64,000 bases of DNA from Gilvimarinus sp. DA14 (GTDB lineage: Bacteria; Pseudomonadota; Gammaproteobacteria; Pseudomonadales; Cellvibrionaceae). Positions 26,665 through 35,328 of this stretch are shown in pieces. The stretch spans positions 2,706,501 through 2,770,500 of the forward strand of contig NZ_CP100350.1 in NCBI RefSeq assembly GCF_024204685.1, given 5' to 3'. The translations under genes were made by a program, and so were the position numbers. Position 1 is the first letter of the stretch, and the number at the start of each line of letters is the position of its first letter. The notes below the pieces were generated by a model. That model was not told where the DNA came from, made no database searches, and saw only the letters and a list, made by a program, of their open reading frames with translations.

Positions 26665-28329
26665 ATGAGTGATAACCAGAACAATCGCTGGAAAGATAAA
26701 TACCTGGACTTGCTGGATCAGCAAGAGTCGCTGGAGACGAATTACAAAGACCAGTTGCAGCTATTAAGGCGGGCATTGGTGCGCGTTAGTGTGGCGGCCG
26801 ATGGCCAGCAGCCCGGTTTGGATCAAGCGCTGGAAGCACTGCGTGCTAGCGTGCGCAGCGAACAGGATGCGCAGCTTGCCCAGGCTTTGCAAAACCTGGA
26901 TAAATTGCTGCTGCAGTTCGACGAGCATCGCGATGCGACCTCCGCTCAGCTACGTGGGGCTTTGCAGTCATTGATTGTACCTTTGTTAGGGCGCGAGCCG
27001 CCGCGGCCACTTAAAAAAGAGCTGCGTGAACTGGCGCAACAGGTGAGTCGGCAGCAGGAGTTGTTGCATACCTATCCCGGGCTATTGGAGCGTATCGCAC
27101 AGCTGCAGGCGCAAGTGTTGGCCGAACAGGCTGACACCTCTACTGAGCCTGAGGGTTTCTTTTCGCGCTTACTGAATAAAGACAAGCACGCCGTCAGCGT
27201 CGAGCGTGAGGAAGCCGCGAACCGTCAAGAGCAAGGCAAGGCGGATCGGGTGCTGTTTGAGTTGAACCCCAACGCCAGTTTGCGCGACAGTGAAACCGTA
27301 TCAGCCAACCTGAGCCGTATCATTAATGATTTGCTGCAGAGCGTTGAGGCGCAAGCACTGCGGCCCGAGCGAGTCACCGCCCTACAGCAGCGCCTGCAAA
27401 ACGGGATTCGCAACGCGGATTTGATTCCCGTACTGGAGGAAGTTCGCGATCTGGTAATGAGTGCCTACATGGCGGCGACTCGCGCGTTCACCACCTACTT
27501 GAACGGCGTCAACCTGGAGCTGGCGGATATTTACAGCGCTCTGGAGGGCGCCCAGTCCAGTGGTAGCGAGCTGCAGTCGGCCTCTGACACCATGCAGGCG
27601 GATATGCTAGCGGAGTTTGCAAAGCTGGAAAGCCAAACGCGCGATGCCTCAGATTTAAACCAGCTGAAAGATCAAGTCCAAAGTCGCTTGGGGAGCATTC
27701 GTGCCGCGCTGCAAACTTATCAGCAGCGCTCGCAGGACGCCGCTCCTATGCTCAGTCAGCTCGGGGAGCTAGCGCAAAAACTGCGCGCGATGGAATCGGA
27801 GGCGCAGAAAAATCGTCAAATTCTGGAGGAGCAGCGTACCAAAGCGCTCACCGATCCGCTCACGGGTATTCCTAATCGCGAGGCTTACAATGAGCGCATT
27901 GCGCTGGAGACTCAGCGCTTTCAGCGCTATGGCAGCCCGCTATCAATCGCTGTCTGCGATCTCGACTACTTCAAAAAGATCAATGATACACTTGGGCATC
28001 AAGCGGGGGATCGAGTGTTGCGAGTGCTCAGCAGCGCCATTGGCAAGCGCCTGCGCGAGGTAGATTTTTTTGGTCGTTATGGTGGCGAGGAGTTCGTCAT
28101 TATTATGCCGGAAACCACGGCCGAACAGGCGCTGCAATTTCTCGACAGGATTCGTGCGGCCATCGCCAAAACCGATTTTAGCTATCGCGAGCAGCCGCTG
28201 GAGCTAACCGTCTCGATTGGTATCGCACAATTTGCAGCGCACGACACTGCCGAAGCGGTATTCGAACGCGCGGACAAAGCGCTTTACGAAGCTAAAGCGG
28301 CCGGTCGAAATCAAAGCCTTATCGGCTGA
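26665..28329 (+). CDS. dgcP: Diguanylate cyclase, DgcP type
   Basis: The protein has 554 residues. The first 390 or so are soluble, largely helical and glutamine-rich (coiled coil), with no membrane segment. The GGDEF domain starts near TDPLTGIPNREAYNERI, with the active site GGEEF at 473-477 and an inhibitory RxxD site (Arg464-Asp467) exactly five residues upstream. It should synthesise c-di-GMP with product inhibition. In Pseudomonas a cyclase of this build, DgcP, lies next to dsbA and acts at cell poles; gene order and length fit. The next gene follows after 14 bases. Confidence 0.88.
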   Translation: MSDNQNNRWKDKYLDLLDQQESLETNYKDQLQLLRRALVRVSVAADGQQPGLDQALEALRASVRSEQDAQLAQALQNLDKLLLQFDEHRDATSAQLRGALQSLIVPLLGREPPRPLKKELRELAQQVSRQQELLHTYPGLLERIAQLQAQVLAEQADTSTEPEGFFSRLLNKDKHAVSVEREEAANRQEQGKADRVLFELNPNASLRDSETVSANLSRIINDLLQSVEAQALRPERVTALQQRLQNGIRNADLIPVLEEVRDLVMSAYMAATRAFTTYLNGVNLELADIYSALEGAQSSGSELQSASDTMQADMLAEFAKLESQTRDASDLNQLKDQVQSRLGSIRAALQTYQQRSQDAAPMLSQLGELAQKLRAMESEAQKNRQILEEQRTKALTDPLTGIPNREAYNERIALETQRFQRYGSPLSIAVCDLDYFKKINDTLGHQAGDRVLRVLSSAIGKRLREVDFFGRYGGEEFVIIMPETTAEQALQFLDRIRAAIAKTDFSYREQPLELTVSIGIAQFAAHDTAEAVFERADKALYEAKAAGRNQSLIG

Positions 28330-28343
28330 GCCTGGGGTAACAA

Positions 28344-28985
28344 ATGACAATAATACGGCGACTGCTAGGGGCATTGTTACTCGGCGTTACAGCGCTGAAG
28401 GTCTCGGCGTTGCAAGTGCACGTGACCGATAGTGACGCGCAGCCACTGGCCAATGCAGTAGTGGCGTTTTACCCTCAAGGGGATAGGGTTGCAGAAAAAA
28501 AGTCGGCCCCGCAGCTTCAGGCGAGCATGGATCAGCGCGACCGGCAATTTGTACCCTACGTGCTCGCGGTACAAGTGGGCACACAGGTGTCCTTTCCCAA
28601 CAGCGATGATATTCGCCATCACGTTTACTCGTTTTCCCCCAGCAAACGATTTGAATTGCGCTTGTATCACGGCACCACCGCCGATCCGGTGGTATTCGAT
28701 CGGGCCGGCGAGGTGGTGCTTGGCTGCAACATCCACGACTCCATGGTCGGCTATATTTACGTGCTGGATACGCCGTATTTTGATGTGACTGACAGTGAGG
28801 GCAAGGTCACTCTGGAGACGCTACCCCAGGCGGGGCGCATTGAGGTACAGCACCCCAGGGCTTTGCAGCCGGCGGTCAAAACTTTACCGGCCATAGAGGG
28901 GAGTGTGCAGATAATGCTCGGGCCACTGGCTCCCGACCCGCGTGAAAAGCCGCCGGGCTCAGCGCTCGATGCGCTGTTCGAATAG
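28344..28985 (+). CDS. Periplasmic cupredoxin-like protein (annotated elsewhere as methylamine-utilisation type)
   Basis: The protein has 213 residues with a signal peptide ending near KVSALQ. An N-terminal Ig-like strand pair (VHVTDSDAQPLANAVVAFYPQG) leads into a plastocyanin-like domain. Candidate copper ligands are His92/93 (DIRHHVYSF) and Cys128, His131, Met134 in LGCNIHDSM. It is therefore probably an electron-transfer or copper-sensing protein of the periplasm. The last 60 residues form another strand-rich unit. It is one link in the c-di-GMP operon, with gaps of 14 and 15 bases. Confidence 0.82.
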   Translation: MTIIRRLLGALLLGVTALKVSALQVHVTDSDAQPLANAVVAFYPQGDRVAEKKSAPQLQASMDQRDRQFVPYVLAVQVGTQVSFPNSDDIRHHVYSFSPSKRFELRLYHGTTADPVVFDRAGEVVLGCNIHDSMVGYIYVLDTPYFDVTDSEGKVTLETLPQAGRIEVQHPRALQPAVKTLPAIEGSVQIMLGPLAPDPREKPPGSALDALFE

Positions 28986-29000
28986 GCCGATGAACCATTT

Positions 29001-31325
29001 ATGATTCGCAGCTATCGTGCAAAGTTGTTGTCTTTCTTGCTCATACTTGTGGTCATGCTGCAGGTCAGTTTTTATGTCGCGACCCGCACGGTAATTCGCG
29101 ATGCGGTCGTGGACGATGCCTACCGAGATCTGCAGCGCGGCAGTGAATTATTTTCCCAGTTGATGAGTTCTCGCGCGGCACAATTGGCGCAATCGGTCAG
29201 TGTGTTGACTGATGACTTTGGCTTTAAAGAGGCGGTGGCCATCGCCGATCGGGCAACGCTTCGCTCAGCGTTGTTGAATCATGCCGCGCGCATTGATGCT
29301 GATCTAGCGCTGGTTCTCGACCGCGACCAGCGGGTAATTGCCAGCAGTTCATCTCTACAAGCCGAGCAATATGCGGTGCTCGGTCAGCTGTCGCCCGTTT
29401 CTGGGGCCAGTGGCCCGCGCTACTCGCCCATTGTCATCAATGACAAGCTGTATCAATTTGTTATGTCTCCGATTATGGCACCACTGCAAATTGGCACGGC
29501 GGGCATAGGTTTTGAAATCGATGAGTCTATGAGTGCTTCATTAAAAGAACTTACTGATCTGGAAGTGTCTTTTGTGATGCTCAGTGCGCAAGAGGTAAAG
29601 TATTTGTCCGGCACACTTGACGCGCCAGGGCAGCAGGCGCTAATAGCGAACAATAAGCCAAACAGTGGCGCAACGCCGGCGGTTTGGCGCTCCGCAGAGA
29701 TGCTCAGCAGTTCGGTAAGTGTGGCGCAACAACCACAGCAAATTGTGTCTGTTTTGCAGGTGCCCTTGGCTAAGGCTCTACAGCCCTTTGCCGTGCTTGA
29801 TCTACAGTTGTTGACTTTGGCGGTATCATTTTTGGGTGGTGCGGTGTTGGTTGCGCTACTTATGGCGCGCAGTGTCAGTCGCCCGGTGAAAGAGCTGGCC
29901 AATGTCGCTCGCACTATTGCGTCGGGCGATTATAACTCGCGTGTTGCGGTACAAGGTGGAGAAGAGTTTGCCGATTTGGCCGCAGCTTTTACAACGATGC
30001 AAAAAGCGATTGCCGAGCGTGAGCAGGAGATTATCTATCACGCCGAACACGATGGACTGACCGGGCTGGTCAACCGCTCACAGGTGTTTGTGCAGCTTAA
30101 TCAGATGATGACTCGTGCCGATAGCAGCGGTCAGAAGCTTTTGGTTTTAATTGTCGACATCTATAAGTTTACGCAGATTAATGACACATTAAGTGCAGAA
30201 ACAGGCGATGAGATTCTGCGCGCGGTTGGGGAGCAACTCGCAATTGAGGTGGAGCCGCACGGCATTGCGATTCGCCTGGGCAGTGATGAGTTTCTGCTGT
30301 TGCAGACCTTCACAGGTGAAAATGAGGCCGCCGCTTTTGCCGAGCAATTACTGCGAGATTTTGACCGACCGCTGTCGGCTGCCAGCACCGAACTGCGGGT
30401 TGAATTGAATTTGGGCTACGCAATTTACCCGGAGCAGGCCGATACTCCTGAGCTGTTGTTGCGCCGCGCTAATCTGGCGCTGCAGCACGCACGCCAGGGG
30501 CGGCGCTTTATCTGCAGTTATCAAAGCGGTTGGGACGAAGATCACCTGCGACGCCTGCAACTGCTTACCGATTTTAAAGCAGCGCTGCACAATGGCGAAA
30601 TTTGTCTTTACTACCAACCTAAAATTGACGCGCGAGATTGCCGGAAGCTAGGGGCCGAAGCCTTAATTCGCTGGATTCATCCTAAATTTGGCTTTGTTAA
30701 TCCAGAAGAGTTTGTCGCGGTGATCGAAAGTGCCGGGCAAGTTGCTCTGCTGACCCGCTGGGTGTTGCGCGCCGCTGCGTCGCAATTGCAGCAACTTCAG
30801 GCGCAGGGAATTAACTTGTTGATGTCGGTTAATCTGTCGGCACTCGATTTATTGGAAGACGATTTAGCGGATTACCTGCACAGCCTGTTGCAGGAGTTTG
30901 GTCTGGATGCCGCCAGTTTTTATTTAGAAATAACCGAAAGCGCGATCATGCAGGAAGCGGAAAAAAGCATTGCTAATTTGCAAAATCTGCATGCCATGGG
31001 GGCAAAAATCTCCGTTGATGATTATGGTACTGGTTACTCTTCTCTGTCGCAGATCAAACGTTTGCCAGTTTCCGAGCTGAAAATCGATAAGGTATTCATT
31101 CAGGATCTTGAGCGCAGTAAAGACGATCAGCAGATCGTAAAATCCACTATCGCTCTGGGACACTCACTGGGGTTGAGTGTGACCGCCGAAGGCGTGGAAA
31201 CCGAGCAGGTGCGTAACTGGCTGGTCAGCAGCGGCTGTGATGTGCTGCAGGGTTACCTATACAGCAAACCTCTGCCGGAAAAAGATTTCAACCATTGGGT
31301 AAAAACATTCCTGGAGGTAGTGTGA
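29001..31325 (+). CDS. Membrane GGDEF-EAL protein with periplasmic sensor and HAMP
   Basis: The protein has 774 residues. Membrane helices at about 8-28 and 268-288 enclose a 240-residue periplasmic sensor; HAMP follows at 290-345. The GGDEF domain has GSDEF at 427-431, replacing the first catalytic glycine pair, and may be inactive or a GTP-binding regulator. The EAL domain is complete: EALIRW at 552, MSVNLSALD, LEITES, SVDDYGTGYSSL, LKIDKVFI, TAEGVE and LQGYLYSKP. It most likely degrades c-di-GMP in response to a periplasmic signal, plausibly from the adjoining cupredoxin. Confidence 0.9.
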   Translation: MIRSYRAKLLSFLLILVVMLQVSFYVATRTVIRDAVVDDAYRDLQRGSELFSQLMSSRAAQLAQSVSVLTDDFGFKEAVAIADRATLRSALLNHAARIDADLALVLDRDQRVIASSSSLQAEQYAVLGQLSPVSGASGPRYSPIVINDKLYQFVMSPIMAPLQIGTAGIGFEIDESMSASLKELTDLEVSFVMLSAQEVKYLSGTLDAPGQQALIANNKPNSGATPAVWRSAEMLSSSVSVAQQPQQIVSVLQVPLAKALQPFAVLDLQLLTLAVSFLGGAVLVALLMARSVSRPVKELANVARTIASGDYNSRVAVQGGEEFADLAAAFTTMQKAIAEREQEIIYHAEHDGLTGLVNRSQVFVQLNQMMTRADSSGQKLLVLIVDIYKFTQINDTLSAETGDEILRAVGEQLAIEVEPHGIAIRLGSDEFLLLQTFTGENEAAAFAEQLLRDFDRPLSAASTELRVELNLGYAIYPEQADTPELLLRRANLALQHARQGRRFICSYQSGWDEDHLRRLQLLTDFKAALHNGEICLYYQPKIDARDCRKLGAEALIRWIHPKFGFVNPEEFVAVIESAGQVALLTRWVLRAAASQLQQLQAQGINLLMSVNLSALDLLEDDLADYLHSLLQEFGLDAASFYLEITESAIMQEAEKSIANLQNLHAMGAKISVDDYGTGYSSLSQIKRLPVSELKIDKVFIQDLERSKDDQQIVKSTIALGHSLGLSVTAEGVETEQVRNWLVSSGCDVLQGYLYSKPLPEKDFNHWVKTFLEVV

Positions 31326-32206
31326 AGGCGATTGCAAGCGCGATTTTACCGGCAACGCTGACTACTTTGACTGTCATATGGTTGCTGATTTGTTCTCCCG
31401 CTCTGGGCCAGGGCAGCCGTTTATTGGCGACTGGTGGAGCGACGACCATTGAGGGTGTGGCCGGGGGCGGCATTGTGCCTATGGCGGTAATAAGCGGCTA
31501 TTGCACTCGCGAAGAAATAGGCGCTACAGCGTTTACCAGTTACGTTGATACGCCTGATTATTCTTTGGCGAGTTTCGGTGCGGCCACCTGTTGGCGCAAC
31601 CGGTTTGAGCTGAGTGTCGCCCGCCAGCGACTGGAACATCCTGCGCTGTCTGCCGCGCTTGGGGTGTCTGATCAAAGCATTAGTCAGTCGATAGTCGGTG
31701 CCAAGGTTCGCTTGGCGGGAGATTTACTCTACACCCGTCTACCTCAGTTGAGCCTTGGTGTTCAGTATAAAGACAATCACGATTTTTTTATTCCCGCAGC
31801 GGCCGGTGCTATAAGAAGCGAGGATACGGAGTTGTACCTGGCGGCCAGCAAGGTCTACCTGGGGGCAGTGGGCGGCTATAATCTCTTGGTTAATGCGGTA
31901 GCACGCTATACGCGGGCCAACCAAGCTGGGCTTGTCGGTTTCGGCGGCGATCAAAACGATACCAGACAGTGGCAGGCCGAGGTGTCCAGTGGCATCTTTA
32001 TTAATCGGCATTGGTTATTGGGAGCCGAGTATCGGCAGAAACCAAATAATCTATCCTTTGCCCGAGAAGACGATTGGTATACTGGTTTTCTGGCCTGGTT
32101 TCCCAACAAAAATCTGAGCTTGGTGGCGGCTTACGCCGATTTAGGTGAGATCGCTACACTCCCCGAACAAGATGGCTGGTACTTGTCGTTGCAGGGGAGC
32201 TTCTGA
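31322..32206 (+). CDS. DUF3034 family outer-membrane-type protein
   Basis: The product has 294 residues from a GTG at 31322, overlapping the preceding stop as GTGA with GGAGG just upstream; this indicates translational coupling. A long signal peptide ends near SPALGQG. The body is strand-rich with aromatic alternation (TGFLAWFPNKNLSLVAAYADLG, ending LQGSF), a C-terminal Phe as in outer-membrane barrels. DUF3034 has no known function. Its stop overlaps the start of the hemoglobin gene by one base. Confidence 0.82.
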   Translation: MKAIASAILPATLTTLTVIWLLICSPALGQGSRLLATGGATTIEGVAGGGIVPMAVISGYCTREEIGATAFTSYVDTPDYSLASFGAATCWRNRFELSVARQRLEHPALSAALGVSDQSISQSIVGAKVRLAGDLLYTRLPQLSLGVQYKDNHDFFIPAAAGAIRSEDTELYLAASKVYLGAVGGYNLLVNAVARYTRANQAGLVGFGGDQNDTRQWQAEVSSGIFINRHWLLGAEYRQKPNNLSFAREDDWYTGFLAWFPNKNLSLVAAYADLGEIATLPEQDGWYLSLQGSF

Positions 32207-32625
32207 TGCGCAGATTAATCACCCTAACCTTGCTGGTTGCTTTATTCGGTTGTGCGCAACAGCCTACTGGCTCGACACTTTATTCGCGCCTTGGAGGCCA
32301 CACGGGCGTGGATAGCATTGTCTATCAATTGATAGTCAATATTGCTGCAGACAAGCGGTTAGTGGATCGTTTTAAAGGCGTTGATATCGAGCGTTTTCGC
32401 CAGGGGCTGGTCACTTATATCTGTAGTGTAAGTAACGGTGATTGCTCCTATCAAGGGGAGTCAATGCAGGTTGTGCACGCGGGTCACAATTATACCGACA
32501 CCGAATTCAATGCCATTGTGGAAAACTTAATCCTCGCTATGGAAGATCAGAGGGTGCCCACCGCCACGCAAAATCAATTATTAGCACGATTGGCGCAGGA
32601 CTATCGGGACGTTGTCTACCGGTAA
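32206..32625 (+). CDS. Lipoprotein group 1 truncated hemoglobin
   Basis: The protein has 139 residues. It begins with a lipoprotein signal, LFGC with Cys16, then a TrHb1 fold: LYSRLGGHTGVDSIV, RFKGVDIERFRQGL, a CSVSNGDC insertion, and MQVVHAGHNYTDTEF. His91 is the expected heme proximal ligand. Most truncated hemoglobins are cytoplasmic O2/NO-handling proteins; this one should be anchored on the periplasmic side. Its ATG overlaps the DUF3034 stop (TGATG), completing the five-gene run. Confidence 0.88.
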   Translation: MRRLITLTLLVALFGCAQQPTGSTLYSRLGGHTGVDSIVYQLIVNIAADKRLVDRFKGVDIERFRQGLVTYICSVSNGDCSYQGESMQVVHAGHNYTDTEFNAIVENLILAMEDQRVPTATQNQLLARLAQDYRDVVYR

Positions 32626-32736
32626 CCAATCGTTACAAAAGTTAACTCGGGTGCACGGTGCTGGGTTGGCTAAGTGCAACCCGATCGATAACAATAGCTG
32701 AAAACCATCAGACAATAATAACCGAGGATTGAGCCC

Positions 32737-35220
32737 ATGAAATGTTTTGTTATTGCCGCTTTGGCATGCATAGGTGTGCCCTGTCTGGCGACAGACGGAT
32801 TAGAGTTAAACGACAAAGGCTACTTTAGTAAGCCGGGTTTGGACGTCACTGTTTTCGCCGATATTTACCCCGACGGTCATCAAACCGGAGTGACGGTTAT
32901 ACAGCACGGTATACGCACAGCTGCCAACGGTGATTTACGTTTGGAAATATCTCCCGGACAGTGGTCACCGGTACCGCGCGGTGTGGGCGAGGCCCATGTG
33001 GATGTAAAAAATCAGCGTATTTCGCAAACTCTGGCCTATCCCGACGAAAGTAAAAACCGTAAGGGCTTTAACCCTATAGATTACCCGGATTTAAATTTTA
33101 GCTATCAGGTTCATGTTGAAGCGTTTGAGGGTAATAGCGTAAAGGTAAGTGTGGATTTAAATGAGCCGCTGCCCGCCCAATGGATTGGCAAAGTAGGTTT
33201 TAATTTTGAGCTGTTTCCCGGCGATTTATTTGGCGCCTCTTACTTGATGGATGCGCACAGTGGCATCTTTCCGACTCAGCCCAACGGGCCTTTGTTGCAT
33301 ACGCACGGCGAGTGGCTGGCGGAGCCTCTGGCAACAGGACAGCAGCTGGTTGTGGCACCCGAGCTGGAAAAGCAGCGTCTGCAAATTAAAAGCGTCAAGG
33401 GCGGTGAGCTTGAGCTCTGGGACGGTCGTACCAATCACAACAACGGTTGGTACATCGTGCGTTCATTGGTGCCCAAGGGCGCCAGTAAAAATGCAATCGA
33501 ATGGATTATTACTCCCCATGTGGTGGAAGACTGGCAGTATGAACCTGTGATTCAGGTTTCTCAGCTTGGCTACGGGGTATCGCAAGCCAAGCGCGCCGTC
33601 ATTGAACAGGACAGTCGGGACAGCAAGGCGGATGCGGTCGAGCTGTTAAAGTTGAGCGCGAGTGGGCCGGAAGTAATTAAAAAAGCGCAGCCTACCCCTT
33701 GGGGATCATTCTTGCGTTATCACTATTTGCAGTTTGATTTTACCGAGGTGTCAGAGCCGGGCATGTACCAGCTGCGCTATCGGGGTAACACCTCACAACC
33801 GTTTAAAATCGGTGCCGATGTTTACTCCCGTCACGCCTGGCAGCCGACGCTGGAATATTATCTGCCGGTGCAAATGTGTCATATGCGGGTGAATGAAAAG
33901 TACCGCGTATGGCACGACAAGTGTCACCATGATGATGCGCTAATGTCGCCGGTAAATTACAACCACATTGATGGTTACATTTCCGGCCCCTCAACCTTAA
34001 CGGATTTCAAGCCGGGCCAGCCGGTGCCAGGATTAAACAAGGGTGGCTGGCATGATGCTGGTGACTATGACTTGCGGGTCGAATCACAAATTGGCACCAC
34101 GTGGTTGCTGGCTATGATGGTTGAGGAGTTTGGCCTTGACTATGATGCGACTTTGATCGACCAGGAAAAACAGCTGGTAGAAATTCACCAAGCAGACGGT
34201 AAAAACGATGCCCTGCAGCAAATAGAGCACGGCTTGCTGACGGTGTTAGGCGGTTATCGAGCTCTCGGACGTTTGTATCGCGGCATTATTGTTCCCACGG
34301 TGCGCCAGTATGTGATGTTGGGGGATGCGAGTGCACAAACGGATAACCTGGTCTACCACCCCAGTCTTAAGCCGGGTGAAATTAAAGACGGTCGTTCCGG
34401 TACACCGGATGATCGCTGGGTTTTTACCGAAGAAAACCCTGAACGTGAGTTGGATGTGGTTGCCGGGCTCGCTGCTGCTGCCCGAGTTATGCACGATTAC
34501 AACGCGGCTCTTGCGGAAGAATCCCTGGCTGCCGCTGAAGATCTGTTTAGCAAAGCATTTCCGCTGGCCGAAAAAACCGGTGTAAAAGCCTTCGCACTGG
34601 CCGAGCTTATTTTGACTACGGGAAAGCAAGTTTATATTGATCAATTGATCGCTATGCAAAGCGAGCTCGTTGCCGACATAGATAATACTGCTTGGGTTAT
34701 CGGCCGGGTGGTGAACAAAACCAATAACAAAGATTTTATTGCAGCTATTGAGCGGGCTGTTATAAAGCAACAAGAGCGGGTACAACAACAGGCCGCACAA
34801 ACACCTTATGGTGTTCCCTATAAGCCACATATTTGGGGCGCCGGTTGGGGGATTCAGGAGTTTGGTGTAAAGCAGTACTTTGTGCACAAAACCTGGCCCG
34901 ATATTGCCGATGCCGATATCTACGTTAACGCATTAAATTTTGTCCTCGGGGTACACCCAGGCAGCAACACAGAATCTTTTGCGTCGGGTGTGGGTTCTGA
35001 TTCGGCGCTGGTGGCCTATGGTGTTAACCGCGCCGACTGGTCTTACATTCCGGGTGGCGTAATATCGGGAACCGCACTTATTCGACCTGATTTACCCGAG
35101 CTAAAAACCTGGCCGTTTTTTTGGCAGCAAACTGAATATGTGATGGGCGGTGGGGCCACGAATTATATGTTTCTCGTGTTGGCGGTTGAGGCTTTGGAGA
35201 ATAGTGCCGGTGAACGGTGA
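32737..35220 (+). CDS. GH9 glycoside hydrolase with N-terminal extra domain
   Basis: The protein has 827 residues with a signal peptide ending near PCLATD. Residues 20-265 form a strand-rich domain I do not recognise. A CelD-N-type immunoglobulin-like domain starts at VIQVSQLGYGVSQAKRAVIE (about 271-360). The GH9 (alpha/alpha)6 barrel follows, with the nucleophile-region aspartates Asp440 and Asp443 (GGWHDAGDYD) and probable acid Glu800 (TEYVMGGGATNY). Such enzymes cleave beta-1,4-glucans such as cellulose, xyloglucan or mixed-linkage glucan. No carbohydrate-binding module is visible. It is convergent with a GH5 gene. Confidence 0.9.
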   Translation: MKCFVIAALACIGVPCLATDGLELNDKGYFSKPGLDVTVFADIYPDGHQTGVTVIQHGIRTAANGDLRLEISPGQWSPVPRGVGEAHVDVKNQRISQTLAYPDESKNRKGFNPIDYPDLNFSYQVHVEAFEGNSVKVSVDLNEPLPAQWIGKVGFNFELFPGDLFGASYLMDAHSGIFPTQPNGPLLHTHGEWLAEPLATGQQLVVAPELEKQRLQIKSVKGGELELWDGRTNHNNGWYIVRSLVPKGASKNAIEWIITPHVVEDWQYEPVIQVSQLGYGVSQAKRAVIEQDSRDSKADAVELLKLSASGPEVIKKAQPTPWGSFLRYHYLQFDFTEVSEPGMYQLRYRGNTSQPFKIGADVYSRHAWQPTLEYYLPVQMCHMRVNEKYRVWHDKCHHDDALMSPVNYNHIDGYISGPSTLTDFKPGQPVPGLNKGGWHDAGDYDLRVESQIGTTWLLAMMVEEFGLDYDATLIDQEKQLVEIHQADGKNDALQQIEHGLLTVLGGYRALGRLYRGIIVPTVRQYVMLGDASAQTDNLVYHPSLKPGEIKDGRSGTPDDRWVFTEENPERELDVVAGLAAAARVMHDYNAALAEESLAAAEDLFSKAFPLAEKTGVKAFALAELILTTGKQVYIDQLIAMQSELVADIDNTAWVIGRVVNKTNNKDFIAAIERAVIKQQERVQQQAAQTPYGVPYKPHIWGAGWGIQEFGVKQYFVHKTWPDIADADIYVNALNFVLGVHPGSNTESFASGVGSDSALVAYGVNRADWSYIPGGVISGTALIRPDLPELKTWPFFWQQTEYVMGGGATNYMFLVLAVEALENSAGER

Positions 35221-35237
35221 ACGGTGAACGGTGAACG
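35208..35237 (+). repeat. 7-bp tandem repeat over the GH9 stop codon
   Basis: Four perfect copies of CGGTGAA occupy 35208-35235, plus a partial CG. The GH9 stop TGA falls within the second copy. Because every unit reads the same way, a change in copy number beyond the second would not alter the protein. Confidence 0.9.
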
Positions 35238-35239
35238 AT

Positions 35240-35272
35240 AAAAAGTCAGACGTCTGATGTTGGACGTCTGAC
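35240..35272 (-). terminator. Terminator of the GH5 gene
   Basis: Stem GTCAGACGTC (35245-35254) and GACGTCTGAC (35263-35272) is a perfect 10-bp inverted repeat, followed on the minus strand by five Ts. It may also slow plus-strand readthrough from the GH9 gene. Confidence 0.75.
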
Positions 35273-35328
35273 GCTTTGTGTGCGAGCTGATTGGCGTGTG
35301 GCTGCGAAAATTTTATCAGACCTCAGAC

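Noticed and set aside
34246-34887. Minus-strand open frame of 213 codons
   Set aside because: It is antisense to the GH9 gene, with no domain and no ribosome site.
35208-35235. Phase-variable C-terminus of the GH9 enzyme
   Set aside because: Each unit contains the same stop in the same frame reached in the second copy, so loss or gain of later units leaves the protein unchanged.
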